From contig CAYXGZ010000006.1 of assembly GCA_964464755.1 (NCBI GenBank), positions 20,716 to 84,715 on the forward strand: 64,000 nucleotides of DNA. The letters run 5' to 3'. This DNA is from CAYXGZ01 sp964464755. Lineage in GTDB: Bacteria > Planctomycetota > MHYJ01 > JACPRB01. The translations under genes were made by a program, and so were the position numbers. Numbering within the stretch: position 1 is the stretch's first letter; the number at the start of each line of letters is the position of its first letter. Below are positions 18,354 through 26,658 of this stretch, piece after piece. Under the pieces are notes generated by a model. The model was not told the DNA's origin and made no database searches. It saw nothing but the letters and a program-made list of their open reading frames with translations.

Positions 18354-18412
18354 GGCCCGATTAGACGGGATCGGGGGCCCTTCGCCAAGACCCCTTTCCC
18401 TGCCGGAATCGC

Positions 18413-18440
18413 TTGACGGCCAACGTCTAGGGTCTATACG
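18413..18440 (+). promoter_or_regulatory. Probable promoter for the secreted protein gene at 18489
   Basis: TTGACG (18413-18418), a 16-nt spacer and TATACG (18435-18440) form a good sigma70-type promoter. The leader would be about 40 nt and contains GGAG 8 nt before the ATG. Confidence 0.6.
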
Positions 18441-18488
18441 ATTTCGCGATTGCCCCTCCCGGGGCGGAACTCCATTGGAGATCCGGAG

Positions 18489-19625
18489 ATGAGGAAGCCT
18501 CTCCTGTCGGCGGCGGTGCTCGCGGCGGCCTTCGCCTCGGCGCCCCTCGCGAGCGACGCGCAAATCCACCAGCGCTGGAAGCTCGACTACTCGATGGAGA
18601 AGCCCCAGATCCACACGCACCGGGCCCCCACCGGCGACCTCGAGGACTACTGGTGGTTCGCCTACACGCTCACGAACAACACCGAGCAGGTCGTCCCCCT
18701 CCTCACGGACATCGTCCTCTACGCCGAGACCGGCAAGGACCTCCAGGCCGACCTCTCGAAGGTCGATCCCGAGCGCATCAAGTCCGCCTCGGAAAACTCG
18801 GCCCGCGCCGCGAACCTGAAGTTCGGCCGCTACGTGTCGAACGTCGTCGTCCCCGAGGTCGTCGAGCACGAGATCATCGCCTACCACGCGAAGATCGGGA
18901 ACCGCTCCGCGGGCATCCTGCGGGAGTCGATCGAGTCCCTGAAGGCCGGCGACGAGAAGGGCTCCCGGTACTACCTGAACCCGAAGGAGCTGCGGGCCCA
19001 GAAGTTCATCAAGCCCGGCCAGGTCCTCCGCGGGCTGGCGATCTTCCGCAACGTCGACCCCCGGTCGCGCTACTTCGAGGTCCAGGTCTCCGGCCTCTGG
19101 GACGTCCTGCGCATCGAGAAGTTCATCGGCGAGAAGGACGAGCTCGAGGACGTGAAGATCCACTACGAGAACCGCGTCCTGGTCACGCGCTACGACGTGC
19201 GCGGCGACGAGTTCGGCCGCGAGAAGGACGTCGTCGTCCAGCGCGGCATCGCCGACTGGTCCATCCGCAACATCGGGCCGATCGCCTCCAAGGAGACGCT
19301 CGCGAACCTCGTCGAGACGCTGCTCACCGTCCTGAAGCGGTGGGAGGAGTGCGTGAAGACGAACGTCGCGCCCGCCGACCTCGAGAAGGAGATCGCGAAG
19401 TTCAACCTCTCGCCCCAGGACTTCAACATCTCGGCCCGCGTCATCGGGCTGGCCCTCGGCAAGGACTTCGGCTACGACGTCTCCAAGAACCTCTTCGAGA
19501 ACCAGGCCGCGGTCTGGCGCATCCACGAGTGGTGGGTGACGAACCGGAACCGCCTCGCGTTCAACGAGACGACGGGCCGCTTCGAGGTTCGCGAGGACAT
19601 CCTGCCCGGCACCGTCCGCGACTAG
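18489..19625 (+). CDS. Secreted hypothetical protein, 378 aa
   Basis: The start at 18489 follows GGAG and opens a signal peptide (MRKPLLSAAVLAAAFASAP). The mature part is rich in charged and aromatic residues, with an N-terminal beta-rich segment (DYWWFAYTLTNNTEQVVPLL) that suggests an immunoglobulin-like or other beta-sandwich fold. Further on is a mixed alpha/beta region with no membrane helix. It has a promoter of its own upstream and a strong terminator after the stop, so it is a single-gene unit. I do not recognise the family. Clean codon use and signals make the gene itself certain. Confidence 0.85.
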   Translation: MRKPLLSAAVLAAAFASAPLASDAQIHQRWKLDYSMEKPQIHTHRAPTGDLEDYWWFAYTLTNNTEQVVPLLTDIVLYAETGKDLQADLSKVDPERIKSASENSARAANLKFGRYVSNVVVPEVVEHEIIAYHAKIGNRSAGILRESIESLKAGDEKGSRYYLNPKELRAQKFIKPGQVLRGLAIFRNVDPRSRYFEVQVSGLWDVLRIEKFIGEKDELEDVKIHYENRVLVTRYDVRGDEFGREKDVVVQRGIADWSIRNIGPIASKETLANLVETLLTVLKRWEECVKTNVAPADLEKEIAKFNLSPQDFNISARVIGLALGKDFGYDVSKNLFENQAAVWRIHEWWVTNRNRLAFNETTGRFEVREDILPGTVRD

Positions 19626-19643
19626 CCTCCCGACGGAATCCCG

Positions 19644-19680
19644 CGGACCCCCGGGGCGACCCGGGGGTCCGTTTCATTTT
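19644..19680 (+). terminator. Rho-independent terminator
   Basis: A 12-bp stem (19644-19655 with 19660-19671) with loop GCGA is followed by TTTCATTTT. It ends the 18489-19625 unit. Its T-rich side reaches the stop codon of the opposing kinase gene. Confidence 0.85.
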
Positions 19681-21098
19681 CCGGCGGGCCAGCGGTGGCC
19701 ACGCGCGATGGTGGCGCGCATGACGCGGCGGACCCGGGGCTTCCACTCCAGCGTCCAGGCCCGGTTCCAGCCCGCGTAGGCCCGGTAGAAGGCCAGGCGG
19801 TCCCCCACCGTCAGCGGCGCGGGCAGCGCGGCGTTGAGCTGCGCCAGATTGTGCAGGCGGCGCGACAGCGGGACCTCGCGGTAGAACGTCACGCGGTCCA
19901 CGTCGATGACGAGGAACTCCGGGCCGACCTTCCGTTCCCGCACCAGGACGTTGTTCGCCTTCAGGTCGTGGTGGTAGACGCCGTTGGCGTGCAGGCCGCG
20001 GACGAAGCGAGCGAGGCGGCCGAGGAAGTCGCGGCGCTGCGCGACCGGGGCGCCGGGGAACTTCTTCGCGATGTGCCGGTCCAGCGTGTCCGCGTCCGCG
20101 ATCCATTCCCCGAGCACGAGCCGGCCCTCGAGGGCCCAGAGCCGGGGCGTCGGGACGTGGCGGACCTCGAGCGCGTGCGCGTTCCTCCAGATCGCCCGGG
20201 CCTTCGGATCCTCCCGGACGAAGCGGCCCGCGTCGACCAGCCAGAGACGGCGGCGGCCGACGGCCTTCACCTCGCGGATCGGGTGCGCCCGGAGGATCGC
20301 CCGGGCCTGCTCGGGTTCGAGCGGCCGTCGCAGGAGCAGCCCGCCCGACTTCTGGAAGCCGGAGCCGGTGGAGAGGCAGCGCCCGGAGCGGCTCCGGGCG
20401 TAGCGCTCGCGGGCCGCCTCGAACTCCTCGCGCACGTCCAGGAGCCTCGCCTTGGGGACCCGGCCGCCGTGGTAGGCCTCGAGGAAGCGCACCTGGTCCG
20501 CGGGCCCGAAGAACGTGTGCAGCGAGTGGAGCAGGAAGCCCAGGCCCCGCGCCCGCTCGGACGCGGAGAGGTCGTCGTCGAGCTCGGCCCGGTGCACGTC
20601 GATGAGGTGCAGCACCGGCTCCGAGGGCGGTCCGGTGAAGAGGATGTTCCCGAGGTGGAAGTCGTCGTCCCGGACCCCGGCGTCGTGGACCCGGCGGACG
20701 AAGCGGCCGAGGGCGGCGAGCAGCGAGCGGCGCTCGGCGGGCGCGATGGGGCGCTCGACGGCGTCGCGCAGGACGCGGGTTCCGGGGATCTCCTCGGTCG
20801 CGACGAAGGAGCGCCCGTCGGCGACGCCCCAGGCGACGGGTCGCGGCGCGGGGATGCCGGCGGCCCGCAGGTGCTCGAGGATGCGGTATTCGTGCCGGGC
20901 CCGGTCGCGGAACAGGCGGCGCAGGCGCGCGGCCGGGCCCCGCGCCCGGAACTCCTTCACGTAGTAGACGGGCAATCCGGGGACCGAGATGCGGCGCACC
21001 GCCCGGGCCGAGTTCTCCTTGATGACCTCGGAGGGGTACGCCCCGCCGAGGATGCCCTCCGCCTTCCCGAGGAAGTCGGGATCTCCCTGCGCCTTCAC
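19674..21098 (-). CDS. Tandem Kdo/WaaP-family LPS kinase (two kinase domains)
   Basis: A 474-residue protein, about twice the usual size for a WaaP/KdkA-type LPS kinase, containing two complete kinase folds in tandem. The first has Lys48 (YYVKEF), catalytic DDDFHLGN (about 144-151) and IDV (166-168). The second has HHDLKANN (376-383) and IDVD (398-401), but Arg295 where the ATP-anchoring Lys should be. It should phosphorylate sugars of the LPS inner core on the cytoplasmic face. The GTG start overlaps the stop of the heptosyltransferase gene upstream as GTGA, so the two are translationally coupled. Whether both halves are active is unknown. Confidence 0.85.
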   Translation of the reverse strand: MKAQGDPDFLGKAEGILGGAYPSEVIKENSARAVRRISVPGLPVYYVKEFRARGPAARLRRLFRDRARHEYRILEHLRAAGIPAPRPVAWGVADGRSFVATEEIPGTRVLRDAVERPIAPAERRSLLAALGRFVRRVHDAGVRDDDFHLGNILFTGPPSEPVLHLIDVHRAELDDDLSASERARGLGFLLHSLHTFFGPADQVRFLEAYHGGRVPKARLLDVREEFEAARERYARSRSGRCLSTGSGFQKSGGLLLRRPLEPEQARAILRAHPIREVKAVGRRRLWLVDAGRFVREDPKARAIWRNAHALEVRHVPTPRLWALEGRLVLGEWIADADTLDRHIAKKFPGAPVAQRRDFLGRLARFVRGLHANGVYHHDLKANNVLVRERKVGPEFLVIDVDRVTFYREVPLSRRLHNLAQLNAALPAPLTVGDRLAFYRAYAGWNRAWTLEWKPRVRRVMRATIARGHRWPAGK

Positions 21099-22096
21099 GG
21101 CCAGAGCTCCCTCGCGGCGGCGACGACCTCCGCGGCGGAGATTTCGTCCACGCGCCCCGGCCGGTAGAGGACGCGGCTCCTCGGGTTCCACGGGGCGTAC
21201 ACGGCGGGGTCTTTCGGCCCGAACAGGGCCACGCTCGGCGTCCCCGCGGCGCTCGCGAGGTGCAGCGGGCCGGAGTCGGCCCCGACGAAGAGCCGCGCGG
21301 CCCGGAGGAGCTCCGAGAGGTCGGTCAGCGAGGAGGTCTCCGGACCGAGTCGCGCGGCGCCGCCCGACGCGGCGACCACCTCCCCGGCGAGCGCCCGCTC
21401 GGACGGGCCCCAGGTCACGACCGAGGGGCCGGGCAGCCCGCGGGCCACCTCGGCGAAGCGCTCGGCGGGCCAGCGCTTGAGGCGGCCGGCCTCGCTCGTG
21501 CCGGGATGCAGCACGGCGTAGGCCCCCGGCGCGAGGCCCTCGCCCCGGAGCCACGCGGCCACGCGGTCGCGGCTCGACGCGGGCTCGGGGAGCTGGTAGC
21601 GGATGGCGCGCGGGAACACGCCCAGCGGCGCGAGCAGGCCGAGGAACTTCTCGACGCGGTTCTGCCTCGGCGTCGCCGGCTCGGCGCGCCGGTTGGAGAA
21701 CAGCCAGTTCCCCTCCTTGCAGTAGCCGCGCGCGTAGCCGACGCGCACGCCCGCGCCGGAGAACCTCGAGTGCAGCGCGCCCTTCAGGTTGCCCTGGAAG
21801 TCGAGGACGACGTCGTAGTCCTGGCCGCGGATCCCGCGGAGGTACGTCCAGGCCTCGGCGAGCAGGTCCAGCCAGAGCCAGGGGCGGCGGCGCATGCGGT
21901 CCCAGCGCCGGCGGGGGTAGACGTGGACGGAGTCGACGGCCGGGTGGCCCTCGACGACGCCCGCGCAGCGGTCCTCGACGGCGAAGCCGAGGTGGACGGA
22001 CGGGTAGGCCTCGCGCAGCGCGGACAGCGACGGGAGCGTGTTGACCACGTCGCCGAGCGCGCTGAGGCGGACCAGGAGGATGCGCCGGGGGTTCAT
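21095..22096 (-). CDS. Glycosyltransferase family 9 (ADP-heptose:LPS heptosyltransferase-like)
   Basis: A 333-residue GT9 enzyme transferring a heptose (or related sugar) from a nucleotide donor to the LPS inner core. The N-terminus RILLVRLSALGDVVNTLPSL is the WaaC/RfaF-type signature. The C-terminal donor-binding region shows FVGADSGPLHLASAAGTPSVA followed by LFGPKDP. Length is as expected. It is the first gene of a minus-strand pair with the double LPS kinase and is divergent, over 99 bp, from a plus-strand LPS operon starting at 22196. WaaC versus WaaF or another GT9 acceptor specificity cannot be assigned from sequence alone. Confidence 0.88.
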   Translation of the reverse strand: MNPRRILLVRLSALGDVVNTLPSLSALREAYPSVHLGFAVEDRCAGVVEGHPAVDSVHVYPRRRWDRMRRRPWLWLDLLAEAWTYLRGIRGQDYDVVLDFQGNLKGALHSRFSGAGVRVGYARGYCKEGNWLFSNRRAEPATPRQNRVEKFLGLLAPLGVFPRAIRYQLPEPASSRDRVAAWLRGEGLAPGAYAVLHPGTSEAGRLKRWPAERFAEVARGLPGPSVVTWGPSERALAGEVVAASGGAARLGPETSSLTDLSELLRAARLFVGADSGPLHLASAAGTPSVALFGPKDPAVYAPWNPRSRVLYRPGRVDEISAAEVVAAARELWP

Positions 22097-22181
22097 CTCG
22101 CGGACGGAGCTGCGTCCAAGAGCATATCGGCGTACAGAGTACGGCTTTTCAATGCCGATTCCTATTGCGGACCTGGAGTGT

Positions 22182-22187
22182 TAGGAT
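22182..22187 (+). promoter_or_regulatory. Likely -10 element of the LPS operon
   Basis: TAGGAT lies 8 nt before the ATG at 22196. There is no ribosome site at a usable distance (a GGAG is 18 nt away) and no clear -35. It fits the leaderless pattern seen at other starts in this window. Confidence 0.4.
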
Positions 22188-22195
22188 TCGACACG

Positions 22196-22996
22196 ATGGT
22201 CGTCCGTCTCGAAGGCTACGACACCGTCTATTCCGGCCCCCACCTCGTGCTGGTCCGTCCCGCCTGGAGGCCCCTGCTCCTCGAGGCCCTCCTGGCCGAC
22301 TTCCGGGACGTCCCGCCCGGGGCGCGCCGCCGGATCGCCGGTCGCACCGAGCATTTCTCCTACCTCCCCGCGGGGGCCCCGGACCGGATCCTCGTCCGGC
22401 AGCTCGCGCGGGGCGGCCTCGTCTCGTTCGCGGGCAACCTCCACCTCGGCCTGGGCCGGGTGCTCCGGGAGCTCGCCGCGGCCGACCGGGCCGCGCGCGC
22501 CGGGCTCCGCGTCCCCGAGATCGTCGCCTGCCGGGCCACGCAGGCGGGCGGCCCCTTCTGGCGCTTCACGCTGGCCGTGCGCGAGATCGAGGGCGCCCGC
22601 GACCTGCTCGCCGTCCTTCCGGAGGCCGCGCCCGCCGACCGGCACCGCCTGCTCGAGGACGTCGCGCTCGAGATCCGAAAGCTCCACGAGGCCGGCGTCT
22701 ACCACGGCGACCTCAACGTGAAGAACATCCTCGTGCGCGGCCGCGAGGTCTACCTCGTCGACTTCGACAAGGCCGTCGTGCGCCCCGCGCGCGAGCCGGC
22801 CCGCGACGCCGCGAACCTGGCCCGCCTGAACCGCTCCGTCGAGAAGCGGCTCCGCGACGTCGTCTCCCGCATCGACCGGCTCCGCTTCCTCGCCGCCTAC
22901 GCGGGCGGCCGGGCGGGCCTGCCCGAGCTGGCCCGGCGCTGCGCCGCGGGCCTCGGCTTCCACCGGCTCTGGTGGTCCATCTCCGGGGCCCGATGA
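22196..22996 (+). CDS. Kdo kinase-like LPS core kinase (KdkA/WaaP family)
   Basis: A 266-residue protein of normal length for 3-deoxy-D-manno-octulosonic acid kinase. The N-lobe segment ILVRQLARGGLVS corresponds to the LRHYRRGGL hallmark of KdkA. The catalytic loop YHGDLNVKNILV and the metal-binding VDFDKA follow. It is expected to phosphorylate Kdo on lipid A at the inner membrane. First gene of a five-gene plus-strand LPS operon with ATGA overlaps. Divergent to the GT9 gene. KdkA is the best match, but a WaaP-type heptose kinase is possible. Confidence 0.82.
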   Translation: MVVRLEGYDTVYSGPHLVLVRPAWRPLLLEALLADFRDVPPGARRRIAGRTEHFSYLPAGAPDRILVRQLARGGLVSFAGNLHLGLGRVLRELAAADRAARAGLRVPEIVACRATQAGGPFWRFTLAVREIEGARDLLAVLPEAAPADRHRLLEDVALEIRKLHEAGVYHGDLNVKNILVRGREVYLVDFDKAVVRPAREPARDAANLARLNRSVEKRLRDVVSRIDRLRFLAAYAGGRAGLPELARRCAAGLGFHRLWWSISGAR

Positions 22997-23970
22997 GGAT
23001 CCTCGTGAAGGGCCTCAACTGGCTCGGCGACGCCGTCATGAGCCTCCCCACCCTGCGCTCGCTCCGGGACCTGCACCCGAGGGCGACGATCGACGTGCTC
23101 ACGAAGCCCGCGCTCGCGTCGCTCTACCGCGCGGCGCCCTACGTCGACGAGACGCTGCCCCAGGGCTCCTTCCTCGGCACCGTGCGAGCGATCCGCAGGG
23201 CGAAGTACGACGCGGCGCTCGTGCTGCCCCGCTCGTTCTCGTCCGCGTTCCTCGCCTTCAGCTCCGGCATCCCGCGCCGCATCGGCTACGCGTCCGGCGG
23301 ACGCTCGGCGCTGCTCACGGAGGCGGTCCCGCGCGACCCGGCGCTGCTCAAGGCGCACCGGGTCCACTACTACCACCACCTGCTCGGGGCCTTCGGGACC
23401 CCGCCGCGCGCGGCCGGCCCGAAACTCGAGCTGCCCGAGGAGGCGCGCGCCTGGGCCGCGGAACGGCTCCCGGGCCCGGGGTCCTGGGTCGCCCTGAACC
23501 CGGGCGCGACCTACGGCGCCGCCAAGCAGTGGTTCCCCGACCGCTTCGTCGAGGTGGGCCGGACCCTCGCCCGCGACCACCGCGTCGCCGTGATCGGCGG
23601 CCCCTCGGAGGCCGCGCTCGGCCGCCAGGTCGCCGAGGGCATCGGCGAGCGCGCCGCCTGCCTCGCGGGTCGCACCGACCTGCCGCAGCTCGCCGCCCTG
23701 CTCGCCCGCTGCGATCTCCTCCTCACGAACGACACCGGGCCGATGCACGTGGCCGACGCCGTCGGCACGCCGATCGTCGCCGTCTTCGGCCCCACGGACT
23801 GGATCAGCACCCCGCCGTTCGGGAAGCGCCACGAGATCGTACGGCACGAGATCGAGTGCAGCCCCTGCCTCCAGCGCGTCTGCCCGCTCGGCCACCACGA
23901 CTGCATGAAGAAGGTCCGGGCCGACGTCGTCGCCGCGGCCTGCCGCCGCGTCCTCGGGGGCTCCCGATGA
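22993..23970 (+). CDS. waaF: Lipopolysaccharide heptosyltransferase II-like (GT9)
   Basis: A 325-residue GT9 enzyme. RILVKGLNWLGDAVMSLPTL at the N-terminus and LLTNDTGPMHVADAVGTPIVA plus FGPTDW in the C-terminal lobe match RfaF/WaaF, as does the Cys-rich end (IECSPCLQRVCPLGHHDCM). It adds the second heptose to the LPS inner core from ADP-heptose. The start overlaps the Kdo kinase stop as ATGA, and the stop overlaps the next start in the same way. The WaaF match is good, but acceptor specificity was not tested. Confidence 0.87.
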   Translation: MRILVKGLNWLGDAVMSLPTLRSLRDLHPRATIDVLTKPALASLYRAAPYVDETLPQGSFLGTVRAIRRAKYDAALVLPRSFSSAFLAFSSGIPRRIGYASGGRSALLTEAVPRDPALLKAHRVHYYHHLLGAFGTPPRAAGPKLELPEEARAWAAERLPGPGSWVALNPGATYGAAKQWFPDRFVEVGRTLARDHRVAVIGGPSEAALGRQVAEGIGERAACLAGRTDLPQLAALLARCDLLLTNDTGPMHVADAVGTPIVAVFGPTDWISTPPFGKRHEIVRHEIECSPCLQRVCPLGHHDCMKKVRADVVAAACRRVLGGSR

Positions 23971-24728
23971 CCCGCCCCACGATCTCCGCCGTCGTCATCT
24001 GCTTCAACGAGGAGGCCGCGATCCGCGACTGCCTCGAGTCGGTGAAGTGGTGCGACGAGATCGTCGTCGTGGACTCCAATTCCACGGACCGTACCGTGGA
24101 GATCGCGCGGGAGTACTCGCCCAAGCTCATCCAGCGGCCCTGGCCGGGCTACATCGCGCAGAAGAACTTCGCCCTCGAGCAGGCGACGAAGGACTGGGCC
24201 TTCTCCATCGACGCGGACGAGCGCTGCACGCCGGAGCTCCGCGCGGACATCGAGAGGGCGCTGGCGGCCTCGGAGGGCGTCAACGGCTACCGCGTGAAGC
24301 GCCACGTCCACTACCTCGGCCGCTGGATCAACCACGGCGGCTGGTACCCGGACTGGAAGGTCCGCCTCGTCCGCCCCGGCAAGGCGAAGTGGACCGGCGT
24401 CGACCCCCACGACAAGCTCGTGGCGGAGGGGACGACGCGCGACCTCGGCGGCGAGCTCGTCCACCTCACGTACCGCGACTTCGCGCACCAGCTGAGGACG
24501 ATCGACCGCTTCGGCGACGTGGCGGTCGCGGAGTGGATGAAGGAGGGCCGCCGCCCCTCGCTGCTCAAGCTGCTCTTCCACCCGCCGATCAAGTTCCTCG
24601 AGTGCTGGATCTGGAAGCTGGGCCTGCTCGACGGCTGGGCGGGCTTCGTCATCGCGAAGGCCTCGGCCTTCTACGTCTTCACCAAGCACGTGAAGCACCG
24701 CGAGGCCTGGCGGGCGGCCCGGAAGTGA
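23967..24728 (+). CDS. Glycosyltransferase family 2 (LPS core, WaaE-like)
   Basis: A 253-residue GT2 enzyme. The N-terminus ISAVVICFNEEAAIRDCLES, then VVVDSNSTD and the metal-binding DADER, are typical of GT-A glucosyltransferases of the WaaE/KdtX group that decorate LPS inner core. The C-terminal 50 residues are hydrophobic-amphipathic and may lie on the membrane. ATGA overlap with the gene upstream and GTGA with the one downstream put it firmly in the LPS operon. Confidence 0.87.
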   Translation: MTRPTISAVVICFNEEAAIRDCLESVKWCDEIVVVDSNSTDRTVEIAREYSPKLIQRPWPGYIAQKNFALEQATKDWAFSIDADERCTPELRADIERALAASEGVNGYRVKRHVHYLGRWINHGGWYPDWKVRLVRPGKAKWTGVDPHDKLVAEGTTRDLGGELVHLTYRDFAHQLRTIDRFGDVAVAEWMKEGRRPSLLKLLFHPPIKFLECWIWKLGLLDGWAGFVIAKASAFYVFTKHVKHREAWRAARK

Positions 24729-25840
24729 AGATCCTCCTGCTCATCGAGAAGTTCGGCGCCGTCGGCGGCGCCGAGCGGCAGGTCGCGATGCTCGCCACCG
24801 CGCTCGCGGAGCGGGGCCACGAGATCCGCGTCGCGGCCGGCGAGGCCGGCGCCCCTCCCCCCGGCGTGGGCGTCGAGTCGCTCGGCACCCGGGGCCACGT
24901 CGAGTTCGCGGAGGCCGCGCTCCGCTACGCGAAGGAGCACCCGGCCGACGTCGTGCACTCGTTCGCGCGCACGCTTTCGCAGGACGTGCTCCGCCTCGGC
25001 GGCGGCGTGCACGCCGAGTACCTCCGCCGCATGGAGGCCGCCCGCTCGCCGATCGGCCGCTGGTTCAGCCGCTGGAATCCCAAGGAGCGCCGGATCCTCG
25101 ACCTCGAGCGCCGCTCCTTCGAGCCCTCCGCGTCCCGCCTGATCCAGGCCGTGTCGGAGCAGGTGCGCGACGAGGTCGTGCGCCACTACCGCGTGGACCC
25201 GGAGCGGATCGTCGTGACGCGCAACGCCGTCGACACGGCGCGCTTCCACCCGGGGCTGCGCGAGCACCGGGCCGCGGTGCTGGCCGAGCTCGGCCTGCCC
25301 GCGGAGTCCTTCGTCGTGCTCTACGTCGGCGCGGGCTTCCGCCGCAAGGGCCTGGACCGCGCGATCGGCGCCATGGCCGCCCTGCCCCCCCGATCCCAGG
25401 CCGTCCTGCTCGTGGTCGGCGGCGGCTCGACGTCCCGCTACGAGGCGCAAGCGGCCCGGCTCGGCGCGCCCGTGCGCTTCCTCGGCTCGCGGTCCGACGT
25501 CGAGCGCTGCTACGGGGCCGCGGACGCCCTCGTGCTGCCGACGCTCTACGACCCCTTCCCCAACGTCACCCTCGAGGCGATGGCCTGCGGCGTGCCGGTG
25601 ATCGTGACCCGCGTCGCCGGGACCAGCGAGGTGATCCACGATGGCGTGGACTCCTTCGTCGTGGAGGACCCGGGCGAGCCGCGCGAGATCGCCGAGCGCC
25701 TCGCCCGCCTGATGCGGGGCCGGGAGCGGGACACGATGGGCCGGGCGGCCCGCGCGTCCGCGGAGCGCCGGCCCTTCCGCGCCGTCGTCGACGAGACCCT
25801 CGCCCTCTACGATCGCGCGCGCCGGCTCCCGGTTTTTTGA
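24725..25840 (+). CDS. Glycosyltransferase family 4
   Basis: A 371-residue GT-B enzyme starting with GTG. The N-terminal lobe begins KILLLIEKFGAVGGAERQVA with the GG-A-ER pattern of GT4. The C-terminal lobe has LYVGAGFRRKGLDRAI and the donor-binding LPTLYDPFPNVTLEAMACG (the usual E-x7-E arrangement is reduced: the first Glu position is Asp in YDPFPNVTLEA). It is similar to WaaG-like LPS core glucosyltransferases. Last coupled gene of the LPS operon; its TGA stop is part of the -35 box of the kdsB promoter. Confidence 0.87.
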   Translation: MKILLLIEKFGAVGGAERQVAMLATALAERGHEIRVAAGEAGAPPPGVGVESLGTRGHVEFAEAALRYAKEHPADVVHSFARTLSQDVLRLGGGVHAEYLRRMEAARSPIGRWFSRWNPKERRILDLERRSFEPSASRLIQAVSEQVRDEVVRHYRVDPERIVVTRNAVDTARFHPGLREHRAAVLAELGLPAESFVVLYVGAGFRRKGLDRAIGAMAALPPRSQAVLLVVGGGSTSRYEAQAARLGAPVRFLGSRSDVERCYGAADALVLPTLYDPFPNVTLEAMACGVPVIVTRVAGTSEVIHDGVDSFVVEDPGEPREIAERLARLMRGRERDTMGRAARASAERRPFRAVVDETLALYDRARRLPVF

Positions 25841-25866
25841 CAAGGCCGCCGCCGGGCCTCTATATT
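25837..25866 (+). promoter_or_regulatory. Consensus promoter of kdsB, leaderless
   Basis: TTGACA (25837-25842), 18-nt spacer, TATATT (25861-25866). The ATG of kdsB is 11 nt further on with no ribosome site. The TGA inside TTGACA is the stop codon of the preceding glycosyltransferase gene. Confidence 0.75.
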
Positions 25867-25877
25867 CCGCCGGTCGC

Positions 25878-26624
25878 ATGTCGCCCACCCGCAAGAACCG
25901 CGTGCTCGTCGTCATCCCCTCCCGCTTCGGCGCGCTCCGCCTGCCCGGCAAGCCCCTGCTCGACGAGACGGGCAAGCCGATGGTGCAGCACGTCTGGGAG
26001 CAGGTCTGCCGGGCCCGCCGCGTGGACCGCATCGTGATCGCCACCGACGACGAGCGCATCCGCCGCGCGGCCCAGGCCTTCGGCGCCGAGGCGCTGATGA
26101 CCTCGGCCTCGCACCCGAACGGGACCTCGCGCTGCGCCGAGGCGGCCGCGAAGCTCCCCTGCGACTGGGTGATCAACGTCCAGGGCGACGAGCCGGACCT
26201 GGACCCCGAGTTCATCGACCGGACGGTCGACCTGCTCAAGGGCGCGGAGATGAGCACCGCCGCGACCCCGCACCTGCCGGAGTCCGAGGCCTCCAACCCG
26301 AACCGGGTGAAGGTCGTGACGGACAAGGAGGGCTGGGCGCTCTACTTCTCGAGGTCGCGCATCCCCTCCGCGGGCCCCTGCCTGCTCCACGTCGGCGTCT
26401 ACGGCTTCCGCAAGGCCTTCCTCAAGAAGGTCGCGCGCTTCGTGCCGACCCCGCTGCAGGAACTCGAGCGGCTCGAGCAGCTCCGCGTGCTCGAGAACGG
26501 GCACCGGATCCGCGTCGCGGTCGTCGAGAAGCCGAACCCGGGCGGCATCGACACGCCCGAGGACTACGCGCGCTTCGTCGCGCGCTACCGCGAGTCGAAG
26601 TCGGGACGCAAGAACTGTCCTTGA
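25878..26624 (+). CDS. kdsB: 3-deoxy-manno-octulosonate cytidylyltransferase (CMP-Kdo synthetase)
   Basis: A 248-residue enzyme of family length that activates Kdo with CTP for transfer to lipid A. Motifs: VVIPSRFGALRLPGKPL (nucleotide-binding loop), IATDDERI, INVQGDEPDLDPEFID, and LLHVGVYGFRKAFL. The C-terminal GGIDTPEDYARF is the KdsB signature. It uses its own strong, apparently leaderless promoter although it follows the LPS glycosyltransferase operon by 37 nt. It shows the cell makes Kdo-containing LPS. pyrG, which makes the CTP substrate, follows directly. Confidence 0.95.
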   Translation: MSPTRKNRVLVVIPSRFGALRLPGKPLLDETGKPMVQHVWEQVCRARRVDRIVIATDDERIRRAAQAFGAEALMTSASHPNGTSRCAEAAAKLPCDWVINVQGDEPDLDPEFIDRTVDLLKGAEMSTAATPHLPESEASNPNRVKVVTDKEGWALYFSRSRIPSAGPCLLHVGVYGFRKAFLKKVARFVPTPLQELERLEQLRVLENGHRIRVAVVEKPNPGGIDTPEDYARFVARYRESKSGRKNCP

Positions 26625-26650
26625 CCGCTTTCGAGGCGGCGTGATACATA
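26621..26650 (+). promoter_or_regulatory. Probable promoter of the leader ORF-pyrG unit
   Basis: TTGACC (26621-26626) and TACATA (26645-26650) are 18 nt apart. An ATG opening a 28-codon frame starts 8 nt after the -10. The TGA inside TTGACC is the kdsB stop codon. GGGG directly follows the -10 region. Confidence 0.5.
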
Positions 26651-26658
26651 GGGGATCC

